Origin: JBFMAE01 sp040756085
GTDB taxonomy: Bacteria; Desulfobacterota; BSN033; UBA1163
Assembly (NCBI GenBank): GCA_040756085.1
Contig: JBFMAE010000252.1
Coordinates: 1 to 13,425, forward strand
Reading direction: 5' to 3'
Length of the DNA stretch: 13,425 nucleotides
Shown here: piece by piece, positions 1 to 7,409 of the stretch
How positions within the stretch are numbered: the first letter of the stretch is position 1
How the letters are laid out: every line of letters starts with the position of its first letter
Notes under the pieces: model-generated
Told to the model about the DNA's origin: nothing
Databases searched by the model: none
Seen by the model: the letters and a program-made list of their open reading frames with translations, nothing else
Position numbers and translations under genes: made by a program

Positions 1-1865
1 ATCTGGGCGATGATCTGCTCCGTTTTAAAGTGTCTCAGGCTGATGGCGCCCGATGGGCAAGTGGCATTGCAGGCTCCACACCCCTTGCAGAGCGCCTCGT
101 TGACGGTCATCACCTTCCGATAGGAACCAATCTTCAAGGCCCGATATTCACAGACCATTTCACAGAGACCACACCCTGCACACATGAGCTGATCAACAAT
201 CGCTGTGATCGGTTCGATCATCACCCTCCCCGCGAAAAGGGGAGTGGTCGCTCTTGAGGCCGTCCCATGCGCTTGGGCAATCGTATCACTGAGGTCCTTG
301 GGGCCCTGACAGGTTCCGGCCAGAAAGATACCATCGATGGCTGTATCGAGAGGTCTCAGCTTGGGATGGGCCTCCAGGAAAAAACGATCCGGACTCTGGG
401 AAAGCTTGAGAAGGCTGCGGAGGCGCTCCGCCTCTTTCCTCTGTGTAAGGCCGGTTGCCAGAATGACCAGGTCTGCCTCTTCCTCGTAAGGTTCTCCTAA
501 GAGTTCGTCCTCTGCTTTGACGATCAATTTCCCGGATCTCTGATAAATCTCCGAAGGAATTCCCTTCCGGTAGAAAACTCCTTTTTTCTGAACCTGCTCA
601 TAGAACTGTTCATATCCCTTCCCGAAAGCCCGGACATCCATGTAACAGACCGTGACCCGTGCATCCTGGAAACGGTCCTTGACAAGATGGGCCTGCTTCG
701 CCGTGTACATACAGCAGACTCTGGAACAGTATTCATTGCCCACGATTTTATCTCTTGACCCCACACACTGGATGAATAGGATGTTTTGAGGGTCCTTTCC
801 ATTGACCTGAAGTTTACCCTTCGTGGGACCGTTCGCAGAGATCAACCTTTCAAGTTCCAGGGCGGTGATCACATTTTTATAGAAACCATACCCAAACTCG
901 GGTTTCAGTCTCGGATCGAAGATGTCATAGCCTGTGGCCACAATGATCGTTCCCACATCGACCTGAAATTCCATCCCCACCTCTTCGAACTGAACCGCCC
1001 CTTCCGGGCAGACTTCTTTACACTTTCCACATTCTCCTTTCTGAAGAAAGAGGCAGTTTTTTGAATCGATGAGATAGGTTAGAGGGACGGCATCCGGAGA
1101 GGGAAGATAGATGGCCGGTCTCTCAACCAAACCCAAATTGAATTCATCCGGAACTCTGACCGGGCAGACCTCCTCACATTTTTTACAGCAGGTGCACTTC
1201 TCCGGATTCACATACCGTGGATCATGCCTTATCCTGACTTTAAAATTGCCCACAAAACCTTCCACTTCTTCCACTTCACTCTGGGTGAGGAGGTGAATCA
1301 GAGGGTGGTTTCCCACCTCTTTCATTTTTGGAAACAGGATGGAAGAGGTCTCCTCCAGATTGGGGAAGGTTCGATCCAGCTGGGCGAGATGGCCACCCAG
1401 GGTAGGAGATTTCTCCACTAAGTAAACCTCAAAGCCTGAATGGGCGATGTCGAGGCTGGCCTGAATTCCTGCAATGCCACCACCGATGACCAGGACCGCT
1501 GGAGTGACCCCCACCTCATTTTCCTCCAGCGGTTCATGAAGGGAGACCTTTGCAACCGCAGAGGCAATTAAATCCATCGCCTTTTTTGTCCCATCTTCTT
1601 TGTTCGGGTGGACCCAGGAACACTGTTCACGGATATTTGCCATTTCAAAAAAGTAGGGATTGATCCCTGCGGATCGAAGGACATTCCGGTAAGTGGTCTC
1701 ATGCATTCTCGGAGAGCAAGCAGCCACGACGATGCGGTCAAGTCCGAGATAGTTTCGAGCCACTGCGACATGGGGGAGAACCTGAGCGAATGCGGTCACC
1801 GTTTCGATATCCACGGTCGCCGCAATATTGATTCCGCAATGACAGATGTAAACGCCAATCTTCAT
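1..1865 (-). CDS. hdrA: HdrA-like FAD/iron-sulfur protein, C-terminus cut by window edge
   Basis: 621 residues are readable before the window edge, in one unbroken frame. It resembles subunit A of heterodisulfide reductase-type complexes, the flavin hub that exchanges electrons among ferredoxin, Hdr partners and other donors. Visible in order: an N-terminal domain opening with CHC (residues 8-10); an FAD-binding GGGIAG motif (128-133); a ferredoxin-type Cys set (224/227/230/234); a second set (271/279/282/286); an EYCSRVCC segment (378-385); and a C-terminal double [4Fe-4S] ferredoxin (562/565/568/572 and 593/596/599/603). Two departures from the family stand out. The CSDPGQ-like stretch expected near residue 39 is missing, and the usual CSAC after the FAD region reads ETSS (172-175). 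The ATG at 1865 follows another in-frame ATG at 1868, and I see no Shine-Dalgarno because a repeat arm runs almost to the start. Little coding sequence should remain beyond the edge. The family call is firm; the electron partners are not shown. Confidence 0.93.
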   Translation of the reverse strand, partial: MKIGVYICHCGINIAATVDIETVTAFAQVLPHVAVARNYLGLDRIVVAACSPRMHETTYRNVLRSAGINPYFFEMANIREQCSWVHPNKEDGTKKAMDLIASAVAKVSLHEPLEENEVGVTPAVLVIGGGIAGIQASLDIAHSGFEVYLVEKSPTLGGHLAQLDRTFPNLEETSSILFPKMKEVGNHPLIHLLTQSEVEEVEGFVGNFKVRIRHDPRYVNPEKCTCCKKCEEVCPVRVPDEFNLGLVERPAIYLPSPDAVPLTYLIDSKNCLFLQKGECGKCKEVCPEGAVQFEEVGMEFQVDVGTIIVATGYDIFDPRLKPEFGYGFYKNVITALELERLISANGPTKGKLQVNGKDPQNILFIQCVGSRDKIVGNEYCSRVCCMYTAKQAHLVKDRFQDARVTVCYMDVRAFGKGYEQFYEQVQKKGVFYRKGIPSEIYQRSGKLIVKAEDELLGEPYEEEADLVILATGLTQRKEAERLRSLLKLSQSPDRFFLEAHPKLRPLDTAIDGIFLAGTCQGPKDLSDTIAQAHGTASRATTPLFAGRVMIEPITAIVDQLMCAGCGLCEMVCEYRALKIGSYRKVMTVNEALCKGCGACNATCPSGAISLRHFKTEQIIAQ

Positions 1866-1873
1866 CATTCAAT

Positions 1874-1981
1874 TGGAATACTGGAATAATGGAAAAATGG
1901 AATAATGGGTCGAGAAAATCTATAACACAAAATTGTATTTCATGTTCTTATCACCCAGTATTCCATCATTCCAACATTCCA
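1874..1981. repeat. Octamer-arm hairpin repeat, copy A
   Basis: This fills the gap between the two hdrA genes. The left arm (1874-1910) is a run of 8-bp units of form TGGAATNN ending in TGGGT. The right arm (1953-1981) is the complement, starting ACCCA and continuing in ATTCCA units. The loop is about 42 nt and AT-rich. The TGGAAT cores pair with each other, while the two variable bases of each unit often do not. The right arm ends one base before the stop codon of the upstream gene. No U-tract follows on the transcribed strand, so it is not a classical terminator. Confidence 0.85.
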
Positions 1982-1982
1982 T

Positions 1983-4256
1983 TTATTTCCTTCCTTTTAC
2001 AAGTAAGGCGCAGGCCAGAGAGGCTGCACCGCTCGCTTGAGCGACTGTATCCGGAATATCCTTAGGTCCCTGGCAACACCCTGCGAGAAAGACTCCTTCC
2101 ACTGGCGTTACGATGGGATCGAGTCCAGGAGCCTCCGCATAAAATCGATCTGAGGATTTTTCTAAACCGAGAATACCTTTCAGAACATCATCTTCCTTTC
2201 GAGGAATGAGCCCGGAAGCCAGGACGACCAGATCTGCTTCCAGTTCAAAAGGTTCTCCCAGGAGCGTATCCTCTCCTCTGACCACCAATTTTCCGTTTCT
2301 CCGATAGACCTCGGATGGATTTCCCCTCCGGTAGATGACCTCCTCTCTCTGGACCCTCTCATAGAATTCCTCAAATCCTTTGCCAAAGGCCCGCACATCC
2401 ATATAGAGGACAGTGAGACGGGCATCCGGGATCTTGTCCCTGAGAAGATGGGCTTGCTTGGCCGTGTACATGCAGCAGACCCTTGAACAATATTCATTTT
2501 CCACCGTCTTATCTCTCGACCCCACGCAGTGAATAAAGACCACTTCCTTTGGCTTCTTCCCCTGGATCTGAATTTCACCCTTTGTCGGGCCGGAGGCAGA
2601 GCAGAGCCTCTCCAATTCGAGACCGTGGATGACATTGGGATAGACTCCGTATCCGAATTCGGGTTTGTTTTTCGGGTCGAAGGGATCAAACCCGGTTGCG
2701 AGGACGATGGTTCCCACATAAAGTTCAATGATTTCTTCTTTCATTTCATAAATGACGGCCTTGGGCTGACAATATTTAGCACACTCTCCGCAATCGGAAC
2801 AGCCTCCGCAATTGAGACAACGCTTCGCCTCCTCTGCCGCCTCATCCAGTGTGAGACCCGGTCGGAGAGGCCTGACCATATCCGGTAAAACCTCTCTTTC
2901 TGCTCTTTTTGAATCGGGCAAGAGGGTTCGAAACGGGGAGATCTGTTTTCCTTCCATCTCCCTTCCTGACATCAGATCCTCTCCCCGAAGGTATCGATCA
3001 ACGGAGATGGCTGCCTTTCTTCCCTGGGCCATGGATTCAATGATGGTTCCGGGACCGGTCACCGCATCTCCTCCTGCGAACACCCCTTTCAGGTCCGTTT
3101 CCAGGGAGAGGGGATTGACCTGAATCGTCCCCCTCGGGGTCCTCTTCAGTCCTTTAAAAGTGTGCGTCAACGATCCAGCACCTGCTATGCCGACGGCGAT
3201 AAAAATCGCATCAAATGATTGATAAAGTGTTTCAAAAGGGATGTCCCTTCCCACTTCGGTGTTGAGCTGGACCTCGATCCCCATCTTACCGATGATGGAA
3301 AGATCTTTCTCTATCACCTGTCTTGGCAAGCGATAGGCAGGGAAACCATGGGTGAGGAGACCGCCCATTTCATTCCGGGATTCAAAAAGGGTGACATGAT
3401 AACCCATTTTTCTCAGATCATAGGCAGCCGTCAATCCGGATGGACCCGAACCGATGATGGCTACCCGTAGGGAACGCCCGCCTGCCGGACGGGCAGGCAG
3501 ATCTTCATCCTGTAGGGAACGCAGATCTGCGTTCCCTACCTCGACATTGTCAACAAGGAATCTTTTTAGATCACAGATGGAGACGGGGCGATCCTCTTCG
3601 ATTCGTTTGCACTCCCTCTCGCAAGGATGGGAACAGGCATAAGCGAGAATTCCTGGGAAAGGGAGTTTCTCCCTCACGAGCGCAAGCGCCTCTTTGAACT
3701 TCCCCTGGGAGATGAGGGCTACATAACCCTGAGCATTACAATGAAGGGGACAGGTGGCCGTACAGGGGGGGATTCCTCGTCGGTCAATGGTATATTTAAG
3801 AGGGACGGCTTGAGGGAAGGGGATATAAATCGCCTTTCGTTCCCCCAGACCCATGTCAAATTCATTGGGCAACGAGACCGGACATTGCGCCACACAGTCT
3901 GCACAGGCTGTGCATTTGTTCATATCGACATAGCGGGGTCTTCTTCGAACGGTCACTTTGAAATGTCCGACCTTTCCTTCGATGCGGACGACCTCCGAGT
4001 AGGTGAGGAGGTTGATGTTGGGATGGTTGGCCGTATCGACCATTTTTGGGGTGATGATGCAGGCGGAGCAATCGAGTGTGGGGAAGGTCTTGTCCAGTTG
4101 GGCCATATGGCCGCCGATGGAAGGGTCCTTCTCCACCAGATGGACCTTAAATCCCTTATCGGCAATGTCTAAAGAGGCCTGCATCCCTGCGATGCCAGCA
4201 CCAATCACCAATGCTTCGGGGATCACCTCTTTCGTCTCTTCGTTGCTCATGCTCAA
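1983..4256 (-). CDS. HdrA-like flavoprotein with an inserted, shortened GltD-like domain
   Basis: 757 residues. The HdrA half opens directly with an FAD motif (GAGIAG, 19-24), an intact CSAC (63-66) and a ferredoxin set (C115/118/121/125). It then breaks at about residue 160 for a module like the small subunit of glutamate synthase and NfnB: N-terminal Cys-rich helical part (C165/169/173 and C208/212/216), a second FAD motif GSGPSG (270-274 region), and the GGD motif (395-397). HdrA sequence resumes after a Cys cluster (480-496) with C577 and EYCSRVCC (588-595). The HdrA N-terminal domain and C-terminal double ferredoxin are absent. The GltD module lacks the stretch that normally carries its own NAD(P)-binding GxGxxA fold, and a palindromic repeat adds about 25 residues at 239-264. 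GAGG lies 7 nt before a TTG at 4256 and 13 nt before an ATG at 4250, so either may be the start. Probable role: flavin-based electron transfer with the neighbouring HdrA. Confidence 0.9.
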   Translation of the reverse strand: MSMSNEETKEVIPEALVIGAGIAGMQASLDIADKGFKVHLVEKDPSIGGHMAQLDKTFPTLDCSACIITPKMVDTANHPNINLLTYSEVVRIEGKVGHFKVTVRRRPRYVDMNKCTACADCVAQCPVSLPNEFDMGLGERKAIYIPFPQAVPLKYTIDRRGIPPCTATCPLHCNAQGYVALISQGKFKEALALVREKLPFPGILAYACSHPCERECKRIEEDRPVSICDLKRFLVDNVEVGNADLRSLQDEDLPARPAGGRSLRVAIIGSGPSGLTAAYDLRKMGYHVTLFESRNEMGGLLTHGFPAYRLPRQVIEKDLSIIGKMGIEVQLNTEVGRDIPFETLYQSFDAIFIAVGIAGAGSLTHTFKGLKRTPRGTIQVNPLSLETDLKGVFAGGDAVTGPGTIIESMAQGRKAAISVDRYLRGEDLMSGREMEGKQISPFRTLLPDSKRAEREVLPDMVRPLRPGLTLDEAAEEAKRCLNCGGCSDCGECAKYCQPKAVIYEMKEEIIELYVGTIVLATGFDPFDPKNKPEFGYGVYPNVIHGLELERLCSASGPTKGEIQIQGKKPKEVVFIHCVGSRDKTVENEYCSRVCCMYTAKQAHLLRDKIPDARLTVLYMDVRAFGKGFEEFYERVQREEVIYRRGNPSEVYRRNGKLVVRGEDTLLGEPFELEADLVVLASGLIPRKEDDVLKGILGLEKSSDRFYAEAPGLDPIVTPVEGVFLAGCCQGPKDIPDTVAQASGAASLACALLVKGRK
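3467..3540. repeat. Palindromic repeat embedded in frame in a coding region
   Basis: This 74-bp stretch holds a perfect 28-bp palindrome (3512-3539, half-site GTAGGGAACGCAGA). It also holds a second GTAGGGAACGC copy in direct orientation (3467-3477) and a hairpin with a perfect 7-bp stem GCCTGCC/GGCAGGC (3480-3486 with 3492-3498). It translates without a stop as residues 239-264 of the HdrA-GltD protein, just before the second FAD motif. The CCTGCC/GGCAGG hairpin recurs in the gap at 12878-12893, which supports a mobile or dispersed repeat rather than ancestral coding sequence. Confidence 0.85.
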
Positions 4257-4269
4257 AGCACTACCTCAA

Positions 4270-4361
4270 TGGAATGATGGAATATTGGAATGTTGGGGAA
4301 AACCATTTTCTTCAAACCAGTGAAAACCCATTATTCCATTCTTCCAGTATTCCATTATTCC
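4270..4361. repeat. Octamer-arm hairpin repeat, copy B
   Basis: Second copy, between the acyl-CoA dehydrogenase and HdrA-GltD genes. The left arm (4270-4298) has three TGGAATNN units then TGGGG. The right arm (4326-4361) begins ACCCA and has ATTCCA-type units, one of them CTTCCA. The loop is 27 nt. Arms match copies A, C and D in unit length and in the GGG/CCC boundary at the loop, but the loop sequence differs. Confidence 0.85.
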
Positions 4362-4365
4362 TGAG

Positions 4366-5520
4366 TTATTTCAGCTTCCCAATCAGAGCTGATGCGATCG
4401 TATTTTTCTGGATCTCCTTGGTGCCTTCGTAAATTTCTGTGATCTTGGCATCCCGATAGAAACGCTCCACTTCATATTCGGTGATATACCCATAACCTCC
4501 AAAAATCTGGATGGCTTCGTCAGCGACCTCCACTGCCGTCCTCCCTGCGAACATCTTGGCCATGGAGGTCAGTTTTGGATCGATCCTCTTCTGGTCGTAG
4601 TTCCAGGCGGCCTTGTAGGTCAGAAGCCTGGAGGTCTCGACCTTTGTTGCCATATCGGCCAATTTGTGCTGCGTGATCTGAAAATCGACCAGTTTCTTCC
4701 CGAATTGCTCCCTCTGTTTGGCATAGTCCAGGGCCCGATCGAAGGCTCCCTGTGCAATGCCAAGGGCCTGGGCAGCGATCTCAATCCTGCTTTCATCGAA
4801 AAATTCGAGCACCTGATAGAATCCCTTATATTCTTCACCAAGAAGGTGGGCCAGCGGTACTCTGACATCGCTGAAGGAGAGTTCAGCTGTCGAGGTCATA
4901 CGGATGCCCATCTTGGGTGTAATCTCTGTCGCCTCGAGACCTTCTGTTCCCTTTTCGACAAGAATAGTACATTGCCCGCGGTAAGGGGGTTTTGCATTGG
5001 GATCGGTCTGGCAGAGAACGACGAAGAAGTCTGCAAGGGTTCCGTTGGTGATGAACGTCTTGGTCCCATTGATCACAAAGGAGTCACCCTGTTTCGATGC
5101 CGTCGTGGACATTAGGGTGATATCACTCCCGTGGTCAGGCTCTGTATAGGCACCGCCGGAGATGAATTCTCCCCTGGCAACCGGAATGAGATACTTCTTC
5201 TTCTGTTCGGGTGTCCCGAAACGGAGGACCACCTCTGAGGAGAAATCTGATAGGCTCAAGGCTACGCCGACTCCGGAGTCTTTCCGGCAGAACTCCTCAA
5301 CGATCAGGATGTTTTCGGTCACCCCATAACCCTGTCCTCCATACTCTTCGGGAAAGTGGATACCGATAAACCCAAGTTTCGCAGCCTTCTTCCATATTTC
5401 CTTGGGAAAGGTATGGGTCTGCTCCCACTCCAGGATCTTTTCCTTATCATACTCTCCCTGAATAAATTCCCTTGCTGCCTTCTGAATGTCTTTCTGTTCT
5501 TCGGTCAGTTCGAAGTCCAT
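4366..5520 (-). CDS. Acyl-CoA dehydrogenase
   Basis: 384 residues, the usual full length for a soluble FAD acyl-CoA dehydrogenase, which oxidises the C2-C3 bond of an acyl-CoA thioester and hands electrons to ETF. Visible family marks are EEYGGQGYG (58-66), the FAD-contacting YTEPDHGSD segment (125-133), RExFG (270-274), IFGGYGY (339-345), and the C-terminal IYEGT with E365 at the place of the catalytic base in medium-chain enzymes. The ATG is preceded by GAGG with a 6-nt spacer, so the start is well supported. etfBA lies immediately upstream in the transcript, fitting a matched dehydrogenase-acceptor pair. The substrate is not shown. The sequence reminds me of dehydrogenases associated with alicyclic or aromatic acid pathways in syntrophs, but short-chain or branched substrates are equally possible. 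Confidence 0.95.
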   Translation of the reverse strand: MDFELTEEQKDIQKAAREFIQGEYDKEKILEWEQTHTFPKEIWKKAAKLGFIGIHFPEEYGGQGYGVTENILIVEEFCRKDSGVGVALSLSDFSSEVVLRFGTPEQKKKYLIPVARGEFISGGAYTEPDHGSDITLMSTTASKQGDSFVINGTKTFITNGTLADFFVVLCQTDPNAKPPYRGQCTILVEKGTEGLEATEITPKMGIRMTSTAELSFSDVRVPLAHLLGEEYKGFYQVLEFFDESRIEIAAQALGIAQGAFDRALDYAKQREQFGKKLVDFQITQHKLADMATKVETSRLLTYKAAWNYDQKRIDPKLTSMAKMFAGRTAVEVADEAIQIFGGYGYITEYEVERFYRDAKITEIYEGTKEIQKNTIASALIGKLK

Positions 5521-5543
5521 GCTTCACCTCATTCACCTCTCGG

Positions 5544-5637
5544 TGGAAGGATGGAATGATGGAATGTTGGAATATTGGGTCAATAGCCCCCTTTTTTTGT
5601 CTTCCACTATTCCATTATTCCAGTATTCCAATATTCC
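5544..5637. repeat. Octamer-arm hairpin repeat, copy C
   Basis: Third copy, between etfA and the acyl-CoA dehydrogenase. The left arm (5544-5580) has four units (first TGGAAGGA) then TGGGT. The right arm (about 5601-5637) has four complementary units and ends against the etfA stop codon. The loop of about 20 nt contains a C5T7 run. On the transcribed strand that run reads A7G5, so it does not make a terminator. This copy lacks the ACCCA that opens the right arm in A and B. Confidence 0.83.
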
Positions 5638-6618
5638 CTATTTTCGTTTCAGCTCTTTAATCTTATCTTTTAGAACCGGGACGATTTTAAATAGGTCTGC
5701 CACAATCCCGTATTGGGCAGCACTGAAAATTGGAGCTTTCGGATCTTTATTGATGGCGATGACCGTCCCTGCCCCTTTCATCCCCGCAATATGCTGGAAA
5801 GCGCCGCTGATGCCAATGGCAATGTAAACTTTCGGCTTGACGGTTTTTCCGGAAGTGCCCACCTGCCGGTCTTTGGGCAGCCACTTCTTATCCACCACAG
5901 GCCGGGAACAGGCGAGGGCCCCTCCCAGAGCATCGGCCAATTCCTTTACCATCGGGATATTCTCTGCCTCCTTAATCCCCCTTCCTATAGAGACCAATAT
6001 ATCGGCCTGAGTGATATCCACTTCGCCCACCGCTGCCTCGACGTACTGGAGAAAACGTTTGGATAAACCTTCTTCGGTCAAAGGAGAGGGGATTGATACA
6101 ATTTCACCCGGAAGAGGATCTTTTTCGAGAACAGGGAAGGCACCCGAACGAACAGTCACCATATAGGGTCGCTTCTTCAAAAAGGAGACCGTTGCATTCA
6201 CTTTTCCGTTGTAAAGCTGGCGGGTGAGCGAGAAGATCTCTCCATCCACATCGATCCCGATACAGTCTGTGGCCAGAGGCATTTTTAAATGGGCAGCCAG
6301 GCTCGGAGCGAAGTCCATGCCCATGGCCGTATGTCCGATCAAGGTGAGGAAAGGTTTTCTCTCCGTGATCAACTGAGTAAGGACTTTCTCATAGGTCTCT
6401 GAGTTGAAGGCCTCAAGGCGTTCATCTTCGACGAGAAGCACTTTGTTCGTTTTCGGCTTGAGGGCTTCAGCTAATTGATTCACCCCTTTGCCCAGAAGGG
6501 CGACACCGATTTCTGCACCAAGGCTCTCTGCCAGTTGTCTCCCCTTGGAGAGCATCTCCCAGGTCACATCTCTCAATTCTCCTCTTCGATGTTCTGCAAT
6601 GACGATGATCTCTTTCAT
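5638..6618 (-). CDS. etfA: Electron transfer flavoprotein, alpha subunit
   Basis: 326 residues, typical full length. EtfA holds the FAD that shuttles electrons between acyl-CoA dehydrogenases and a downstream acceptor. The C-terminal FAD domain is clear: GRGI (about 212-215), CSRPVVD, then VGTSGKTVKPKVYIAIGISG leading to FQHIAGM and AINKDP near 292-296. The N-terminal part has the family's opening IIVIAEH and a GHTAMG segment. Its ATG shares one base with the etfB stop (TAATG), and AGGAGG lies 9 nt upstream inside etfB, so the pair should be translationally coupled. There is no N-terminal ferredoxin extension. Whether this ETF bifurcates cannot be settled from motifs alone; a structural alignment of the FAD sites would be needed. 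Confidence 0.97.
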   Translation of the reverse strand: MKEIIVIAEHRRGELRDVTWEMLSKGRQLAESLGAEIGVALLGKGVNQLAEALKPKTNKVLLVEDERLEAFNSETYEKVLTQLITERKPFLTLIGHTAMGMDFAPSLAAHLKMPLATDCIGIDVDGEIFSLTRQLYNGKVNATVSFLKKRPYMVTVRSGAFPVLEKDPLPGEIVSIPSPLTEEGLSKRFLQYVEAAVGEVDITQADILVSIGRGIKEAENIPMVKELADALGGALACSRPVVDKKWLPKDRQVGTSGKTVKPKVYIAIGISGAFQHIAGMKGAGTVIAINKDPKAPIFSAAQYGIVADLFKIVPVLKDKIKELKRK

Positions 6619-7409
6619 TAGGCCAGCCCTCCTTTATCCTTCAGAATATCAAAAACCTTAAGTGCAATTTCTTCAGGTTTGCCCTCCAGCATCTCTGCCC
6701 CTTCGCCGATCGGAGGAAGGAATATCTTTTCCAACCGAATATCAGACCCGACAAGACCCACCTCCTCGACCTTCAGATTGAGATCTGAAGTTCCCAAGGT
6801 TTTAATCTCTTTTTTGGCCACCTTCCGGATGCCCATGATGGAGACATAACGGGGTTCGTTGATTCCGGTTTGGATGGTGAGGAGGGCGGGAAGGTCGATT
6901 TCAAAGACCTCCTCCAGACCCCCTTCCAGTTCTCGATGGACCTTAATCTTTTTGTCCTGGACTTCGAGGCGGTTGACCAGTGCAGCATGAGGAATGCCGA
7001 GAAGCTCAGCCAAGGCAACTCCCACCTGACCATATCCGTCATCTTCGGCTTGGGTCCCTGTAAGAATGAGGTCGTAAGTAAGGTTGCGGATGGCTTCTGC
7101 TAACACCCTGGCCGTGGCAAAACCGTCTGCCCCAGCAAAAGCAGGGTCATTCAATCGAATGGCATCATCTGCGCCCATCGCCAGGCACTTTCGCAGGGAT
7201 TCATTCGAATCTTCTCCTCCTACGGAAAGGACCGTCACGGTCCCCCCCAGTTTCTCCTTGAGCAGGATCGCCTCTTCAATCGCATAGCTGTCCCACTCAT
7301 TGAGGTCGAAAGCCAATCCACTCTTATCGATATCTTTTCCTGATTTATCGATGAAGATATCTGCCTCTGCTGTCTCCGGAACCCTTTTGATACAGACGAC
7401 AATATTCAT
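6618..7409 (-). CDS. etfB: Electron transfer flavoprotein, beta subunit
   Basis: 263 residues, full length. EtfB pairs with EtfA and binds AMP in ordinary ETFs or a second flavin in bifurcating ones. Recognisable parts are the N-terminal VVCIKRVPET, the NEWDSYAIEEA segment (about 37-47), the SVGG and MGADDAI stretches, TGTQAEDDGYGQVG (nucleotide-binding region, about 117-130), and the LPALLTIQTGINEPRY signature (about 174-189). The start is firm: AGGAGG with a 7-nt spacer precedes the ATG. It is the first gene after a gap of about 400 bp, so etfBA-acd may have its own promoter, although I could not identify one. A YG pair stands where several bifurcating ETFs have DT, which weakly favours the conventional type; this is an inference from remembered motifs. 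Confidence 0.97.
   Translation of the reverse strand: MNIVVCIKRVPETAEADIFIDKSGKDIDKSGLAFDLNEWDSYAIEEAILLKEKLGGTVTVLSVGGEDSNESLRKCLAMGADDAIRLNDPAFAGADGFATARVLAEAIRNLTYDLILTGTQAEDDGYGQVGVALAELLGIPHAALVNRLEVQDKKIKVHRELEGGLEEVFEIDLPALLTIQTGINEPRYVSIMGIRKVAKKEIKTLGTSDLNLKVEEVGLVGSDIRLEKIFLPPIGEGAEMLEGKPEEIALKVFDILKDKGGLA

Noticed and set aside
3627..4172. Long plus-strand open frame of 181 codons opposite the HdrA-GltD gene
   Set aside because: It is antisense to a clear iron-sulfur flavoprotein; the long frame reflects codon bias of the real gene.
4211..4432. Plus-strand open frames over the octamer repeats (also 5472-5827), giving peptides such as MMEYWNVG
   Set aside because: They are translations of the TGGAATNN repeat arms plus antisense gene sequence, with no family resemblance and no ribosome binding site.
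5581..5605. T-run in the loop of repeat copy C as a terminator
   Set aside because: The run is T only on the plus strand; the transcribed minus-strand message has an A-run there.
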